Shown here piece after piece: positions 11,721-23,400 of a stretch of DNA of 64,000 bases. Made by a program: the position numbers and the translations under genes. The stretch covers positions 10,504,857-10,568,856 of the forward strand of contig NC_088178.1 in assembly GCF_028769735.1 (NCBI RefSeq). The letters are read 5' to 3'. The notes beneath the pieces are model-generated. The model was given only the letters and a program-made list of their open reading frames with translations, searched no databases and had not been told where the DNA came from. This DNA is from Zonotrichia leucophrys gambelii. Its lineage: Eukaryota > Chordata > Aves > Passeriformes > Passerellidae. Every line of letters starts with the position of its first letter. Positions within the stretch are counted from its first letter, which is position 1.

Positions 11721-13299
11721 ATGGATCCAATCAAGCCCAAGTAAAAAGCGCCTCTGCGTCCACTCCAGTTGTTAATTATATAAAGCCAGTTTAGAACATA
11801 GGAAATTATGTTCTAACCCTCATGCAACTTACATTTACTAACCTCGCGTTGTATACCATGTTACACCTAGGCAACTTGAGAACCTTGTACATATATACAA
11901 ACCAACCCCTTTTATAAAGGCAAAATTATTTATCTATTTTATCTATTCAAAGAAGAAGGGAACCTGTATTTAATGATTTAATACACATTATTTCTGTCAA
12001 TACTTATATGAAATGCAGTATACTCAAGCAACTACTTTGGTGTCTTTGGCCTCAAATGCTGTTCCAATCAAAGTTTAGATTCTATTCTTATCCAGCTTAT
12101 TTAACTATTTAGCAGAAAAAGATTTCTTAGCCTCAGGAGAAATTTAAAATGTCAATACCTAATTAAAGAAAATAAAATACAGCTACCAAAACCCTGCAAT
12201 TTGGCACTATACTTGAAATACTTCTGGTTTTCACACATTATTCTTTGCTGACTGACACATCATACTACCACTGCCATTGCTTGCCAGGTATCATCAGCTG
12301 TCAGAATATGGAGTAAAAAGCATTTCAGCTATTTAAATTTTACAGCCTTAGTACATGGCTGCTTTTTTTCCTCTCGCGTCTTTATAATTGTTAGCGTCTT
12401 GCCTTAAATATCTCTAGCATCAATCTGTTCTGCAAGTTTTTCCTCTGGGAATTTAAGTTAGCATTTGGGGAAGTTACAAGCTTTGTTTTTGGGTTTTTTT
12501 CAATGACTCTTCATGCTCAATAAGGCGATGCATGCTCATCACACAGTGTATCCAGGGCTACAAAGCTTTCAAGTTATGGTGTGAGCTGAAGACTTTCTAA
12601 CTGAAAGTTCTCAGGCTCAAAAATGAATGCCTACCGGTTGCTGAATTTGTTCTGCGCTATTGCTGTATTTTACATAAATAGCTAGAAAGTTGGTGCTGCT
12701 TATCAATGTCAGAGGTTTGAGACAAAGTTCATAACTCCATGAGAGTATCACCACTGTTTGAAACTCTCTAGTAATCATCCTGTTAAGGTCCAGAAATATA
12801 CCAGAAATTAACCTTTATTTTTTCCCCATGAAAAGCACAAAACGAAAAAAACCAAAACAAACTACCACCACCACAACCACAACATAAAACAAGCCAGGGG
12901 AAGTTCTGCTGTTTTCTTCCCTTTGGCGGGCTTCCCCGGCCACAGCTTCTCATCCTGAACCGCATTGTCCTTAGGCAAGACAGTGACTTATTCCCTCTTT
13001 AAAAGCATCTCCACCGCTTGTTCCACTCACTGTCTTTGCTAACATTTCTGTAGAAGTAATGCTGGCTCCTACCACATCAGATCCGGAGTAGTGAAAAGTT
13101 GATTGCAGAACAATAAAAGTGTATCAATCAGAGGCCAAAACCGCACATGCACCAACTTTGAGAGTAGAAAAGCATCTGTTTTATCGCGTCTAGCTGATCT
13201 GCGCTGCTCACCGCCATGCGGGGTTTTCTCTGGGGGTTCTGTGTGCGTGTGAATGTTTAGAAAAGCCGCCTGCAATTTCCGATGCAAGGGAGGACACCA

Positions 13300-14880
13300 G
13301 GCTGGGTACCAGTGACCGATGCCCGGCGCCGCCCGTGCCCGACGGGGCCGCCGCTCTCCCCGCGGGGTCCGCGCTGCGGGGCGGGCGCGGCGCGAGGGAC
13401 GCGCCCCTCCCTCAGGGCTCGCTCGCGCTCCCTCAGGGCTCTCGCACCGCCCGCGCTCCTTCACAGCTCGGCGCGGCGCGGCCCGGCCCGGTCCGAGCTC
13501 CGGCTCCCGGTTCCGAGCTCCGGCGGAGGAGGCACCGCGCAGGTACCGCCCCAGCCCGGCCCCAGCCCCGGCCCCGGCGCGCTCCGCGCCGCGCGGGCGG
13601 CAGGGGGCGCGCGGCCCGCACCGATCCGCCCGCGGTCAGTGGCCCGAGCCCGGCGGGGCGACCCCCGCACACAGCCCCGGTCCCTCCAGGTCGCGCAGCC
13701 CCCGCGCCCCATCCTGCCCCGGAGCGGCATGCGGGCTGTACTCACCCTGCGGGCTCGGGCCCCTCGAGCCTCACCGCGGGGCGGCGCGGAGCCGCCGCGG
13801 CGCTGGGACGCGCTGGGGCTTCCTCGGTGGCGGCATGAAGGGCCGCGGGGAGGGCGTGAGGCGGGGGGGGGAATGCTCTTCCCTGGGAAAGTTTCCGGCG
13901 GGTCGCGGAGGGGCTCGGCGGGGCCGCGGCTGGGCCCAGGCACTTGTCGGCGTCGAAGTTTGGCGGGGCGCGGGCGGCGCGCGGCGGGCGGGTGGCCGCA
14001 CTCCTCCGGCGCTCGGCGGGGCGGCGGGCGGGTCCTGCCCGCCGGGCTCCCCGCCCGCCACCGCCGCTCAGGGCGGGAGCGGCCCCGCGCGGGGCGCCGG
14101 CGTCCGCGGCATGGGCGCGCGGCGCGAGCGGAGTGCGCCCCTGGCCGGGGCTGCGGCGCGGAAGGCTCCGGCGGCGCGGCCAAACTTCGGGAGGCGGCGG
14201 CGGCAGCGCCTCCTCACTTCGGAGCGACCTCGCCGCGACTGCCGGCGAGCGGGGCGGCGGCAGCTACCCCACCTCCGGGCCCGCGCAACGCGCGGCCCTA
14301 GCGCCGCCGCCGCGCCCGCCCCCCCGCCGCCGCGCTCCCCGCCCCGCCGCCCCGCGGGCGCACCGCCGGCGCCGCCTGCCCCGCCGGGGGGCAACGGGAC
14401 GGGACCTACCGCCCGAACAGAGCGGGAGCCGCCCAGCCGCCGGCAGGGCTGTGGCTGCTCCCTGCCTGCTGGAGTAGCTCTAATTTCCCCGTGTTATTTC
14501 GGCTTCAGCCTGGTACCGCACAGGCGGAGGTGCTGTCCGTGCTGCCGCCGTCCGAGCCCCGAGCCCGGCGGGCTGACCCCAGCGCCCCGCCGCAGCCGCC
14601 CTCGGCTGCAGGAACAGGGCAGCGTGCCGTGCCGCCCAACTCGCCGGAGGGTCCCTCCGCAGTGCTGGGCACGCCGGGGAAGCGCCGCTTCGTCCTCTGC
14701 CCACAGCACCGAAGTGCCACCGACACAGGGAGGCAGCGCGACTTGTCCTGTTGTGGTGCTGCGGTGACCGCCCGCCCCGCACCAGCCCCTCGGGGCTCCT
14801 GAAAGACGCGAAAACCCCGTCTCCTCCTTCTGCTGTGCTTCCTCGCTCCCTCCTGCACGCCCTCTACTTCTGTCGCTTAA
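13300..14880. promoter_or_regulatory. NTNG1: CpG island, likely NTNG1 promoter
   Basis: About 1.6 kb is extremely rich in G, C and CpG, with many GGGCGG or CCGCCC boxes that suit Sp1-type factors. Both flanks are AT-rich. It lies about 6 kb upstream of the NTNG1 start codon in the gene's transcriptional direction, where a promoter with a non-coding first exon would be expected. Several long frames cross it on both strands, up to 482 codons. They overlap one another and consist of Arg, Pro, Ala and Gly runs, as expected when stop codons are simply rare in GC-rich DNA. I do not call them genes. I see no TATA box, so initiation may be dispersed. The island could also fire a divergent transcript to the right. 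Confidence 0.85.
13746..14300 (-). other. NTNG1: candidate non-coding exon 1 of NTNG1
   Basis: On the minus strand the sequence CCGCAGG at the lower edge of this interval is followed by GTGAGTAC, a strong donor with its GT at 13745-13744. Splicing from here to the acceptor near 7818 would remove an intron of 5,927 nt. The upper end, meaning the transcription start, cannot be read from sequence and is only placed inside the island. A weaker alternative donor, GTGAGC, would end the exon at 13212. A GTAAGT donor ending an exon at 14984 would require a start to the right of the island core. Transcript data would decide between them. Confidence 0.4.
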
Positions 14881-14899
14881 ACGAGAGGCGCACGCACTT

Positions 14900-17800
14900 C
14901 TCCCTTTTAGATTTCTCCAAGCTACAAAACAGTATCTAAAACTAATGACTATCAAGTCCCGTGCAGGAATTGTGCTTACTTACTCCTGGCAACTACCTGG
15001 TTACTGAAATTGACCGACTGCAGCTGCCAGCGCTGGGCAGTGGGACACTGGCTGCATTGTGAACGCTCAGAAGCTGCGTTTATCGTTTGTTTGCGTGTTT
15101 TGCATGTTAAGAGGTGTTAAATGTATTTATGTAGGCAACAGTGCCGTTGTATTTTGTTGACAAAATTTGGCGGTTTGCAATCCCAGTAGGTAACCAGATG
15201 AAATGAGGCAGTGGGTTTATGGAAGAGTAAGAAATTTTTTCTCTATTTGAGCCATGGAATTTGGTAGGTTGTGGAAATAACTGGCAGGAGTCATTAGGAA
15301 GGACAGTTTTCTTCTTTTCCCTAAGGCAGGTAACCCAGCAAAGTAAAAAAAGACGCCTTCTAGTTCCTCCCAGGTTTTTTTCTCTGTGTGGGCAGTGGTG
15401 TTGTTTTGGCATTTCCATTCATTCTCTGGAATCTCTGTGGCCGTGTTAGTGCAGGTACCACATGTATGGAAAAGTTCTTTGTGTGGGAAAGCCAGGAATG
15501 ATCAAAGGGGTGGTAAAAACCAGCTTCAGGGATTTTCAATCCCCAAAAGCAGTTCTTGCTTTGTTTGCAGCCTCCTGGTCCCTGAGGTACAAACGGATAG
15601 AAGATGGAAATCAGTAAATTTTTTCTTCCCGCTTGAACTGGAAGCATGCCACGCATCGAGGCTCCATAGGGCCTTTTGTAAAGAAGAGGGGCAGAGTTTC
15701 AGTGCAGTTGGAAGAAAAGGGTTGTTTTCCTAATGACTAGACAGATGGTGGGCTGTACAGCGAAGTGCAAGGGACTGTACATGCTGAGGCAAGTCCCTGC
15801 AGTGGCACATGTGGATGGAGCAGCCCTGCTGCCTGTGCCAGCTGTGGGGCTCCGCTGCCTCCTGGCGCGGAGGAGTGCGGTGGCTTTGTGCATCTCTGGG
15901 CCAGGCTGGATCAGCTGTTTGCAGGTGCTGCGAGGGGAATGGTTTTGGAGTGGTGGGGGAGTGTTGTCTTGCTTTAGACTTGAACTGGGAGAGGATGCCT
16001 TCTTTCCACGTGTGGAGAGAATGGCTCCTCATGTCACAGCAATGCCACTGGCAGTGGGGTACTTGGAGAGTGCCATTCACACCTGCTCTGCACCTTGTGC
16101 TGCTCTGGTTGCATGCCCTAAACCTCACCTCCAGACATGTGCTGGAAGTTTTCTCTCCTCTGTGCAGAGTCTTTGGCCTCCTGGGGCCAGTCCCTGGTGG
16201 GACTGGCTGGCCACAAAGATTAAAGGCAGGATCGAGTCATCTGATACGTCAAAGATCATTAAGTTCTTCATGCTAATGGTATTGGCCTCTTCTGCATCAA
16301 AGCTAGAGCAGCTGGTTTGAGTGCAGTGTCACCAAGTCTGAGATTAAATGTGCCTTACTGGTAAAAATGATGGCGAAAAATCAAGTCTAGTCTGAGGATG
16401 TGGCCAAACTTTACAGCCAAATTTTAAGCTCATGAGAGAAAAGAGATCTGATTTAAATTATTTGTCAAAGGCTGTTGAAAGGATGAAAAAGCAGATGGAA
16501 TTCAGCAGCTAGAGATTTATCTGTGTTGTTTTTGTTCTTTTTAGAGTGACAAGCTGGAGTTAAAGAGAGAAGGGACAGTGCTTTTATATCCAAACTGAAA
16601 ATACTGTACCAATACCTGTACTAAATTTCTGACAATTCTTTTAGTAGTCAGTAATGAGTTTTCACACGTAAGTGGGCTGGGCAAGTCACTGTCACAGCAC
16701 CTTGAGACTGGACTTTAGCAGGATTCCTGAAGCAGATTTGATATGTAGACAGAAGATAAGATTAACCAAAGTTTGAAAGGAATATTTAAAAACACCTCAG
16801 GTCCCACTGCCTGCCTTACAGGATTGGAAATTGACTAAAAATGAAGATTTAGCAGTTGTTAAATACCAAAGGATGGAAAGTCACAACACTGGCAAAGTGT
16901 TATCTTGAAAGTGCTTCCAGCAATATTTTTTATGTCTTCTCAGTAATAGCTGGCATTGGCCCCTAACAGAATCAGGGAAGGGGATTAATTTTTGATTACT
17001 GGCCTGAACATGGGAGCACCTATGCCTATTAGGACACTCCTTGCTACAAGGCATCATTTATACTGGAAGCAGCATAAATTGCTGGTACAGAAGTGATACC
17101 GCTGATTGCAAACTTTTCTGGTGAAGCACCAGCTGAACTGCAAGTTTTTAACCAAGTCCTAAATCTAAACAAGCTTTGCATGTTTTCAAACTGCGGTTTG
17201 GCTATTTAGTGCATCCCCTCATGTGCCATTATGAATCTTTTATTACTTGCTGTAGTCCAAGTTGACCTCTAATGATACAGCAGAATTATTTTATTAGTGC
17301 CTTTCCCCACGGCAGGGTACTGCTGCAATGGGCAGTAGCAGAGTACCTGGCTTTGCCTGAAGTAGCAGCTGTCCCTGGAAATGTATCCAGAGGCACAGGG
17401 AGTTTCCCTGCCTGAAGCTCAGTGTTTCAGCATGCTGGTGGGCTGAGGGCTGCAGTGAAAACTGCAGGTGTGATGTGGTGCAGCAGCTGGGGCCTGACCT
17501 CAGAACAGAGGCTGCTCCTGGTGGGGCCAGAGCCCTGGCAGGACAGAGGAGAGGAGGCAGTGGCTGCAGCTGCTGGGGCTGAGTGGTGGCAGGGAGGGTC
17601 CTGCTGTGCAGAGAGCGGCTCGGTGCTTCTGCACACCTCTGCTCTGCGGAGCTACTGGCTGCTCCATGTGCTGCTCTGCTCCTCCATCACACTGCATACA
17701 TATTTCTGACCTCTTTTGTCACCAGCTGAAGGAGTTTTTGCAGAGCAGCAGGCAAAAGGTACAGGAGATAAGAGCAAGAGTAGTGCTAATTTGCCCGTGC

Positions 17801-18048
17801 CTCCTACTGCTAAGCGGAGACAGGGGTAGAAATGGCAAGAAACAGCAAATTCTCCCAGCGGCAGAGCTGCTCTGTCCACTTTATTGCTGCTTTGCCCACA
17901 GTAGTTTAGCCTTCTTTAAAATCAATTGGCTGTCTAGAATTTGAGTGTTGTTCTGGGCTTCCATGTTTAGTGCCTCCAGTGCTTACAGCAGAATGATTGG
18001 AAAATTGTATATAGATAAATGACAAAATCAAAAGGTTTCTGCATTAGA
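14900..18048. other. NTNG1 upstream flank, no gene seen
   Basis: This non-coding stretch lies to the right of the CpG island. The longest frame is 15733-16320 (+), 195 codons. It has no recognised domain, is overlapped by a 155-codon frame in another phase and a 132-codon frame on the other strand, and has no convincing signal of coding. A GC-richer patch at about 17.32-17.70 kb has CTG/CAG-rich text without a recognisable element. A divergent non-coding RNA from the island could cross this region, but nothing in the sequence proves it. Confidence 0.6.
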
Positions 18049-18421
18049 GTTGTTGAACCTGGAGAAGAGAATGCTCTAGAGAGACCTTATAGCACCTTCC
18101 AGTTACCCAAAGGAGACCAACAGCAAGAGAGCTGAAGAAAGGTTTTTACAAGAGTATATGGTCATATGAAAAGGGGAAATGGCTTTAAACTGAAAGCAGA
18201 TAGATTTAAATTAGGTATTAGGGAGAAATCTTTTACTCTGAGGGTAGTAAGGCTCTGGAACAGGTGGCCCAAAGAAGTGGTAGATGCCCCCTTCCTGGAA
18301 TTATTCAAGGAGGAATTGGATGGGGCTTTGAGCAACCTGTTTTAGTGGATGGTGTGTTCCTGCCCATGTCAGGAGGATTTGAACTAGCAACCAACTCAGG
18401 ACATTGAATGATTCTATGATT
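18049..18421 (+). mobile_element. CR1 LINE, 3' end fragment
   Basis: The text follows the 3' end of avian CR1 retrotransposons: TTGAACCTGGAGAAGAGA near the start, then GGGAAATGGCTTTAAACTGA, GGCTCTGGAACAGGTGGCCC, GGATGGGGCTTTGAGCAACC, and a terminal ATTCTATGATT. The element is 5'-truncated, as most CR1 copies are, and keeps only about 370 bases of the 3' end with no full reverse transcriptase. It has many point differences from the family text I remember, which suggests an old, inactive copy. The subfamily cannot be assigned without a library search. Confidence 0.92.
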
Positions 18422-20118
18422 TGTACAGGCAGGGGACAAATCCTGACCTCTGTTCAGTGAAGTAGTGAATACACAGACATCCCTATGTAGTATTTTGACA
18501 CTGCTCAAGCTTCAACATAGCTCAAGGGCAGGGGACAGGGAGGCTACTGAAAAAAATGTCACCCCTTGCTCTGAAACCTCCATCACAGTACAGTTTGTGA
18601 GAGTTTTTCTCTGAGCAGGCTGGGTGACAGAACAAAAAATACTGGCAGCTACAGGTGCCTTGTCTAGACCACAACTTCCATCACAGCACTGTGCACCAGC
18701 AGACCCAGCTTAGCAGGCCTGGGCAGTCCTAGTGGGAAAGGCCTGTGGAGGCACACCCAGTGCCTCCTTACACTGAGTAAGGTAATCCAGCAGCCAGCTG
18801 GGAGTATGATGTTACACTGATGAACACTACATCCAGAGATATGCGAGTCATCCTACTCCTGCCTCCATTTCCATACAGCTTGATAATGACTTTTTCTCCG
18901 TAGAGGGTAAGGAGATCTTTCCCAATGATGTTTCAGAGCTGACAGCTTCTCTGAACAGGACATTGGGGTCTGAAATCTTGAAATAGGGTAGGTATGAAAT
19001 CTGGGAGAAAGAGTACCTCATCAGCAGTGTTTTTCATTTGGCTGGGACTGTTTCCTGCTTGCAGGCTGTGCGACCCCATTACTTTTTCCTCAGGTCTAGG
19101 GTAGAGAATGGACCATTTCAGGTCTCCTGAGAGCAGTGTGTTTGTAATTCCCATGCAGTTCCCCAGGGAATGCAGGCAAAGAATTTTCATGAGATGTGCC
19201 CTCTGTGAGAAGGCAAAGTCAGTTATTTTTTATACAAAGTGTTGTTCTTAGGTATTGTACTTGTTGATTCAGAGATGTATGTAAATTACAGCCTGGATTT
19301 CCACTTGCAGAATGAAAAATGTCTTGTTCTAATAATAAATACTGAATCTCTGCTGTTCCCATTTACATAACATACATGACACAATGTGTAAATCCTCAAC
19401 AATATTTTTTCAGAATTTAGCAGCTTGTTTTTCTGCAAACATAAACATTTATTTTTGGTGTTAATAATTAATAATATGCCACATGCACATAATAAATGTG
19501 AAATCTAATCTTGTATAGACATAAATGTATCTGCCAAAGTGGTCTTTCTGTGCTGTAAATGACTCTCACAAAGTGGCAGCATACATTCTATTTTCAATCA
19601 CTTTTTTTTTGTTTTGTGAACAGATATGCCAATAAATTAAATGTTTTCCTTTGCAATTAACAAATACTTCACACTTTAAAGAAAAGAAAAATACTCGATA
19701 ATTATTTTTAAAAGGAAAATGGCTAATAAAAGTCTTTGCAGCTGTATCCTAAGCAAAATACAGACAGAAATGTAGAAAATCCCAGCAAGGGAGGGAAGAT
19801 CAGCTGTGGGAGTATCAGTCCTTTTCTGCAGTGAAAAGAAGGAAATGACCAACTCGGGGTCAAAGCTGCAGCTGGACAGGGAATGGCTCGATGCTGTGCA
19901 GAACAAGACACTGGAGTGGCGCAGGGTCGCAGACAGAGGTACACCCTTCTCTCGCTTATTGATTCCTCCCTCCAGTGCCCAGTATTTTTAGGTTTCATCA
20001 CTTCCTAGAAACCAGCAGTAGCTGAGAACCCTCCTGACAAAGCCTTGGGGCTGTATCGCCGCTAATGGCTGTCCCACCTGGCGGCCGGGGGTGCGCCTGC
20101 TCTCGGTTCCGCTCTGGC

Positions 20119-20160
20119 TGCTCTTCCTCGCAGTGTGACTGCTCTTCCTCACGGTGTGAG
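20119..20160. repeat. 21-bp direct duplication
   Basis: The word TGCTCTTCCTCGCAGTGTGA is followed 21 bases later by the near copy TGCTCTTCCTCACGGTGTGA. A more decayed relative, TGCTCTCGGTTCC, precedes them. It is a short tandem duplication in a locally CG-containing pocket. Confidence 0.75.
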
Positions 20161-20415
20161 CACAGCCGGCAGCAGCCGCTGGCTGCAAGCTGTGGCTGTG
20201 CTCAGAAACCCTGGCTAACAAATTAGATGGTATTTTAGCACTGATTTCTGGTAGGAGGTGCAGTGTAGTTTGTGTCATTTTCAGGGAAGCCACGCGGAAC
20301 TGTGGTTTGCTAAACTGCAGAGGAAATAACCATCTTTCCAGAGCAGGCTGTGCTGACTTTCTGGGGAAGGTAGTGATGCACTTACACCGAAGGCTTAACC
20401 AAACATGAGATGTTC

Positions 20416-20448
20416 TGATAAGGATTCTGATAAGGCTGTTTGATAAGG
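20416..20448 (+). promoter_or_regulatory. cluster of three TGATAAGG motifs
   Basis: TGATAAGG occurs at 20416-20423, 20428-20435 and 20441-20448, spaced 12 and 13 bases. The core GATAAG is the recognition word of GATA zinc-finger factors. The spacing could also reflect a tiny tandem duplication. Regulatory use is inference. Confidence 0.35.
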
Positions 20449-23400
20449 ATCTTTTATTTATATGCTTGCTTTGCTTTTATTTATACTATTCCAGCCATTA
20501 ACTCTTATCTTTGTTGACAGTTCATTGGTTGTGGTTAGTAGTGGGGCTTACATAAGGGTCCTCAGATATTTGCCAAACCTTCTAGAAAAAGTACACCTTA
20601 ATATTCCACCATGGAATAAGAGATGGAAGTACTTTATTTGAAGCGTCTTAATGCTATCATTATGCATTCTGTAGAAGACAAAGACCATAAAAGTCCAGTT
20701 GCTGTTCATGAGCCAATACTTATTAATCAGATGAAAATAAGGTGCCCTAGGAAGGGTGAATGTGGAGTAACTGGGCTGGGATGACTCAGCCATCTTTACA
20801 GCAACAAACTCACTAAATGGTATTGTCCAAGGTGCTTTGGAGGAAAGTTTCCAAAATTCCCTGTTTTCTGAATTTCTCTTTGCTCAGTTCACCTTCTGTT
20901 GGGGCACTTTCTCTGGGAATTCTGGACACTCTTTTCGAAGCACACAGTCATGCAGAGCTTCACGGAGGCTCCCATTGCTGTAACTGAACCGAGTTCTGGG
21001 GGAGCCTACATACCCTCATGGGGGATCATAGGGTACAGCTGTCAATACCATTGATTCAAAATGTGCATAGCAAGGTTTTTTTGCACTTCCAAAGAGGCTT
21101 TTAAAAGTGAAATGTTCTCTAGAAATGGCCAGCACCAATGCAAGATTCAGCCATTTTTCAAACATAGTGGTAAACACAATATATTATAAATAGCAATAGA
21201 TTATTTGTCAAAAAATATTGAGCCTGTTTTTGAAATGGAGGTTATATCTTTTGATTCTATATTTTGAAAATATTTCTTGTACTTGGGCTTTTTCTTAGCA
21301 GACAGACTTGTCAGGACTTGGAGTCAGGGACTGCTGCTTATGTTTGTGTACAGAAATGAGCTCTGCTCTCATCTCAGTTATGCATCTAAAGTTGGACTTG
21401 CTGCATATAATACATACAGTAATTAGCAGTCATTCATCACCTGTCATCAGACACCTTCTAGCTGTTAATACTGTCCTAAATGTATTTCCTTTGGAAAAAT
21501 CACTTTTCTAAAGACCCATAGGTCTCAGTATGTATATAACAACTAGTATGAAAAAATCAACTAATCTAAATTCCGTTCCCAGGTGAAATTTAATGTTTGG
21601 ACATAGGTGACTATTACATTTGCTCTACCAGCTATATTCTGTTCCCTCAGCAGGGCAAAATGCATATGTTGAGGACACTACTGGTTATTTACCTGATCCC
21701 ACCTGTTCCTACACAAATGCAGACATTATTTAGTACCACTTTTAATCTGTCCAATATTTTAATATTGAATAGAAGCATTCCAGCAAAAATGTTCATTATT
21801 CTTTTATTGAGGCATTTCTTTCATGGAGGAAAAGCTTAATTTAACACTGAGGAGGGGATTACAGTAGTGCTCTGACGTGGGATAAAACACAAGAACAATG
21901 GGCAGGGATAGTATTGGCAACTATCTTATCCCTCCCAGTTAAAGATATAAGCAAATATATAAAAGCATTCATTACTTGAAAACTTGGATTATGAAGAGGC
22001 ACATTTGGGTGTTCATTTGATAGCTATGTGGAAGTCTTGGAGGGAGGAGTAGGGAAAACTGAGTTGTCATGCAGCTGAGCCACAGTTTTGTCAGGTAGCC
22101 ATTAGTTTTGATTTGTGGTATACCATTATGAACCAGTGAAGGGCAGCACTATCCAACTGTTCTAGGTAACTGGATAGATCACTAATTATGTTTTCAAGTT
22201 TACAATGATGTAAACATTAAATGTTTGATAGGATTTGCTATGAAAATGGTTGTGTTGCTGTATTACTGCAAAACAGTAACTTCAAGAGCCTTTTTTTTTC
22301 ATCACCAGATTTCTGCAGTTACAAATTAACAACTTACTTGTAATGAATTTTAGGAAAGGCCATTTGATTCATTGAAAAGGTGAATCTCTTGCTAAGAGTA
22401 TGGTAAGTTCAATTGCATTATTAGGTTGCAGCATAGGGTCTACACATCAAAACAGATTTTAGCAAATTGAAATATGATTAGTATCAGAAATATGTGAACA
22501 ATAATACAGATATTTTTGTAGCTCAAAACACTGGTTTTCTACACAAATTTTAGGTGAGATTAGTACTTTTATTTCTGAAGTTTCCTTCAGCATTTTTCAA
22601 TGGGAATTAATGACCCATGTGTCTGATACTTGTATTTATGCTCAATATAACAGGATATTGGAAAGAAATTCCATTAACAGTTTTATTTTTCTCTTTGTGT
22701 GTGGAAATGTAGCTGTATAACTTATACAAGCCTTTTCAAAGTGCTATCTTATTTACTATGGTATTTGGGAGGGAATAAAATTAAAAGGTGCTCTACTATT
22801 TAGTCTCTTTTTAAAGGTTCTATGCCCATGTGCACATCTAAAAAATAGTATTGACAAAAATAACAAAAAATAGTATTTTGGTTTTTACTCCAAAAATAAT
22901 ATCTTGACTTTCCAGAGGAAGCTGTGTTACACTACAAGTCCTTGCCAACAACAGTTCATCTACTCATATGTAAAAACAAAGCTGTACATTGTTCTGGATT
23001 TGAAGTATTTGTCATGTGAATTCAGATGGTGACACTGTGTCCTTGCAATATTTTCATGATGTGAGTGCTATAGTTCTTTATAAAAGATGTCTGAGTCTTT
23101 CTGGCATACAGCTTGCTCTTCTGCCAAAAAAAGAGTCTAACTGGTGCATACCAGAGTTAGGATTTCACCTGTAGTGTTTCAGACACAGAATAGTAGGAGC
23201 TGCCTGAGGAAGCCACCCTTGGCTCCCTAGGTGAGGGGATTAGATAGGCAAGGGTTCATCATCCCTGTAAGATCTGAGCTAACTGAGAACACAGTGAGAA
23301 GCTTTATGGCTTAGGAGTGGGCTGCAGGGGAGAGAGCCCCTGGGTGCTGCCTCTCCAGCCCCAGGGTGGCTCTTCCAAACTGCATTTGAGAGAAGTCCTG

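Larger units (their letters stand above)
7819..13745 (-). other. NTNG1: inferred NTNG1 intron 1
   Basis: This non-coding stretch lies between the coding exon and the CpG island. Most of it is AT-rich. There is an ATT trinucleotide run at 8308-8325 and an ACC/AAC-rich patch at about 12857-12885. A GC-richer pocket at about 10.74-11.72 kb has several overlapping open frames of 105-143 codons on both strands. I recognise none of their products. The intron limits depend on the inferred acceptor (7818) and donor (13746). Confidence 0.5.

Noticed and set aside
13282..14802. Long open frames of 167-482 codons on both strands of the CpG island
   Set aside because: They overlap in all phases and translate to Arg/Pro/Ala/Gly-rich text. 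Stop codons are rare in GC-rich DNA, so these need no coding explanation, and none has a known domain.
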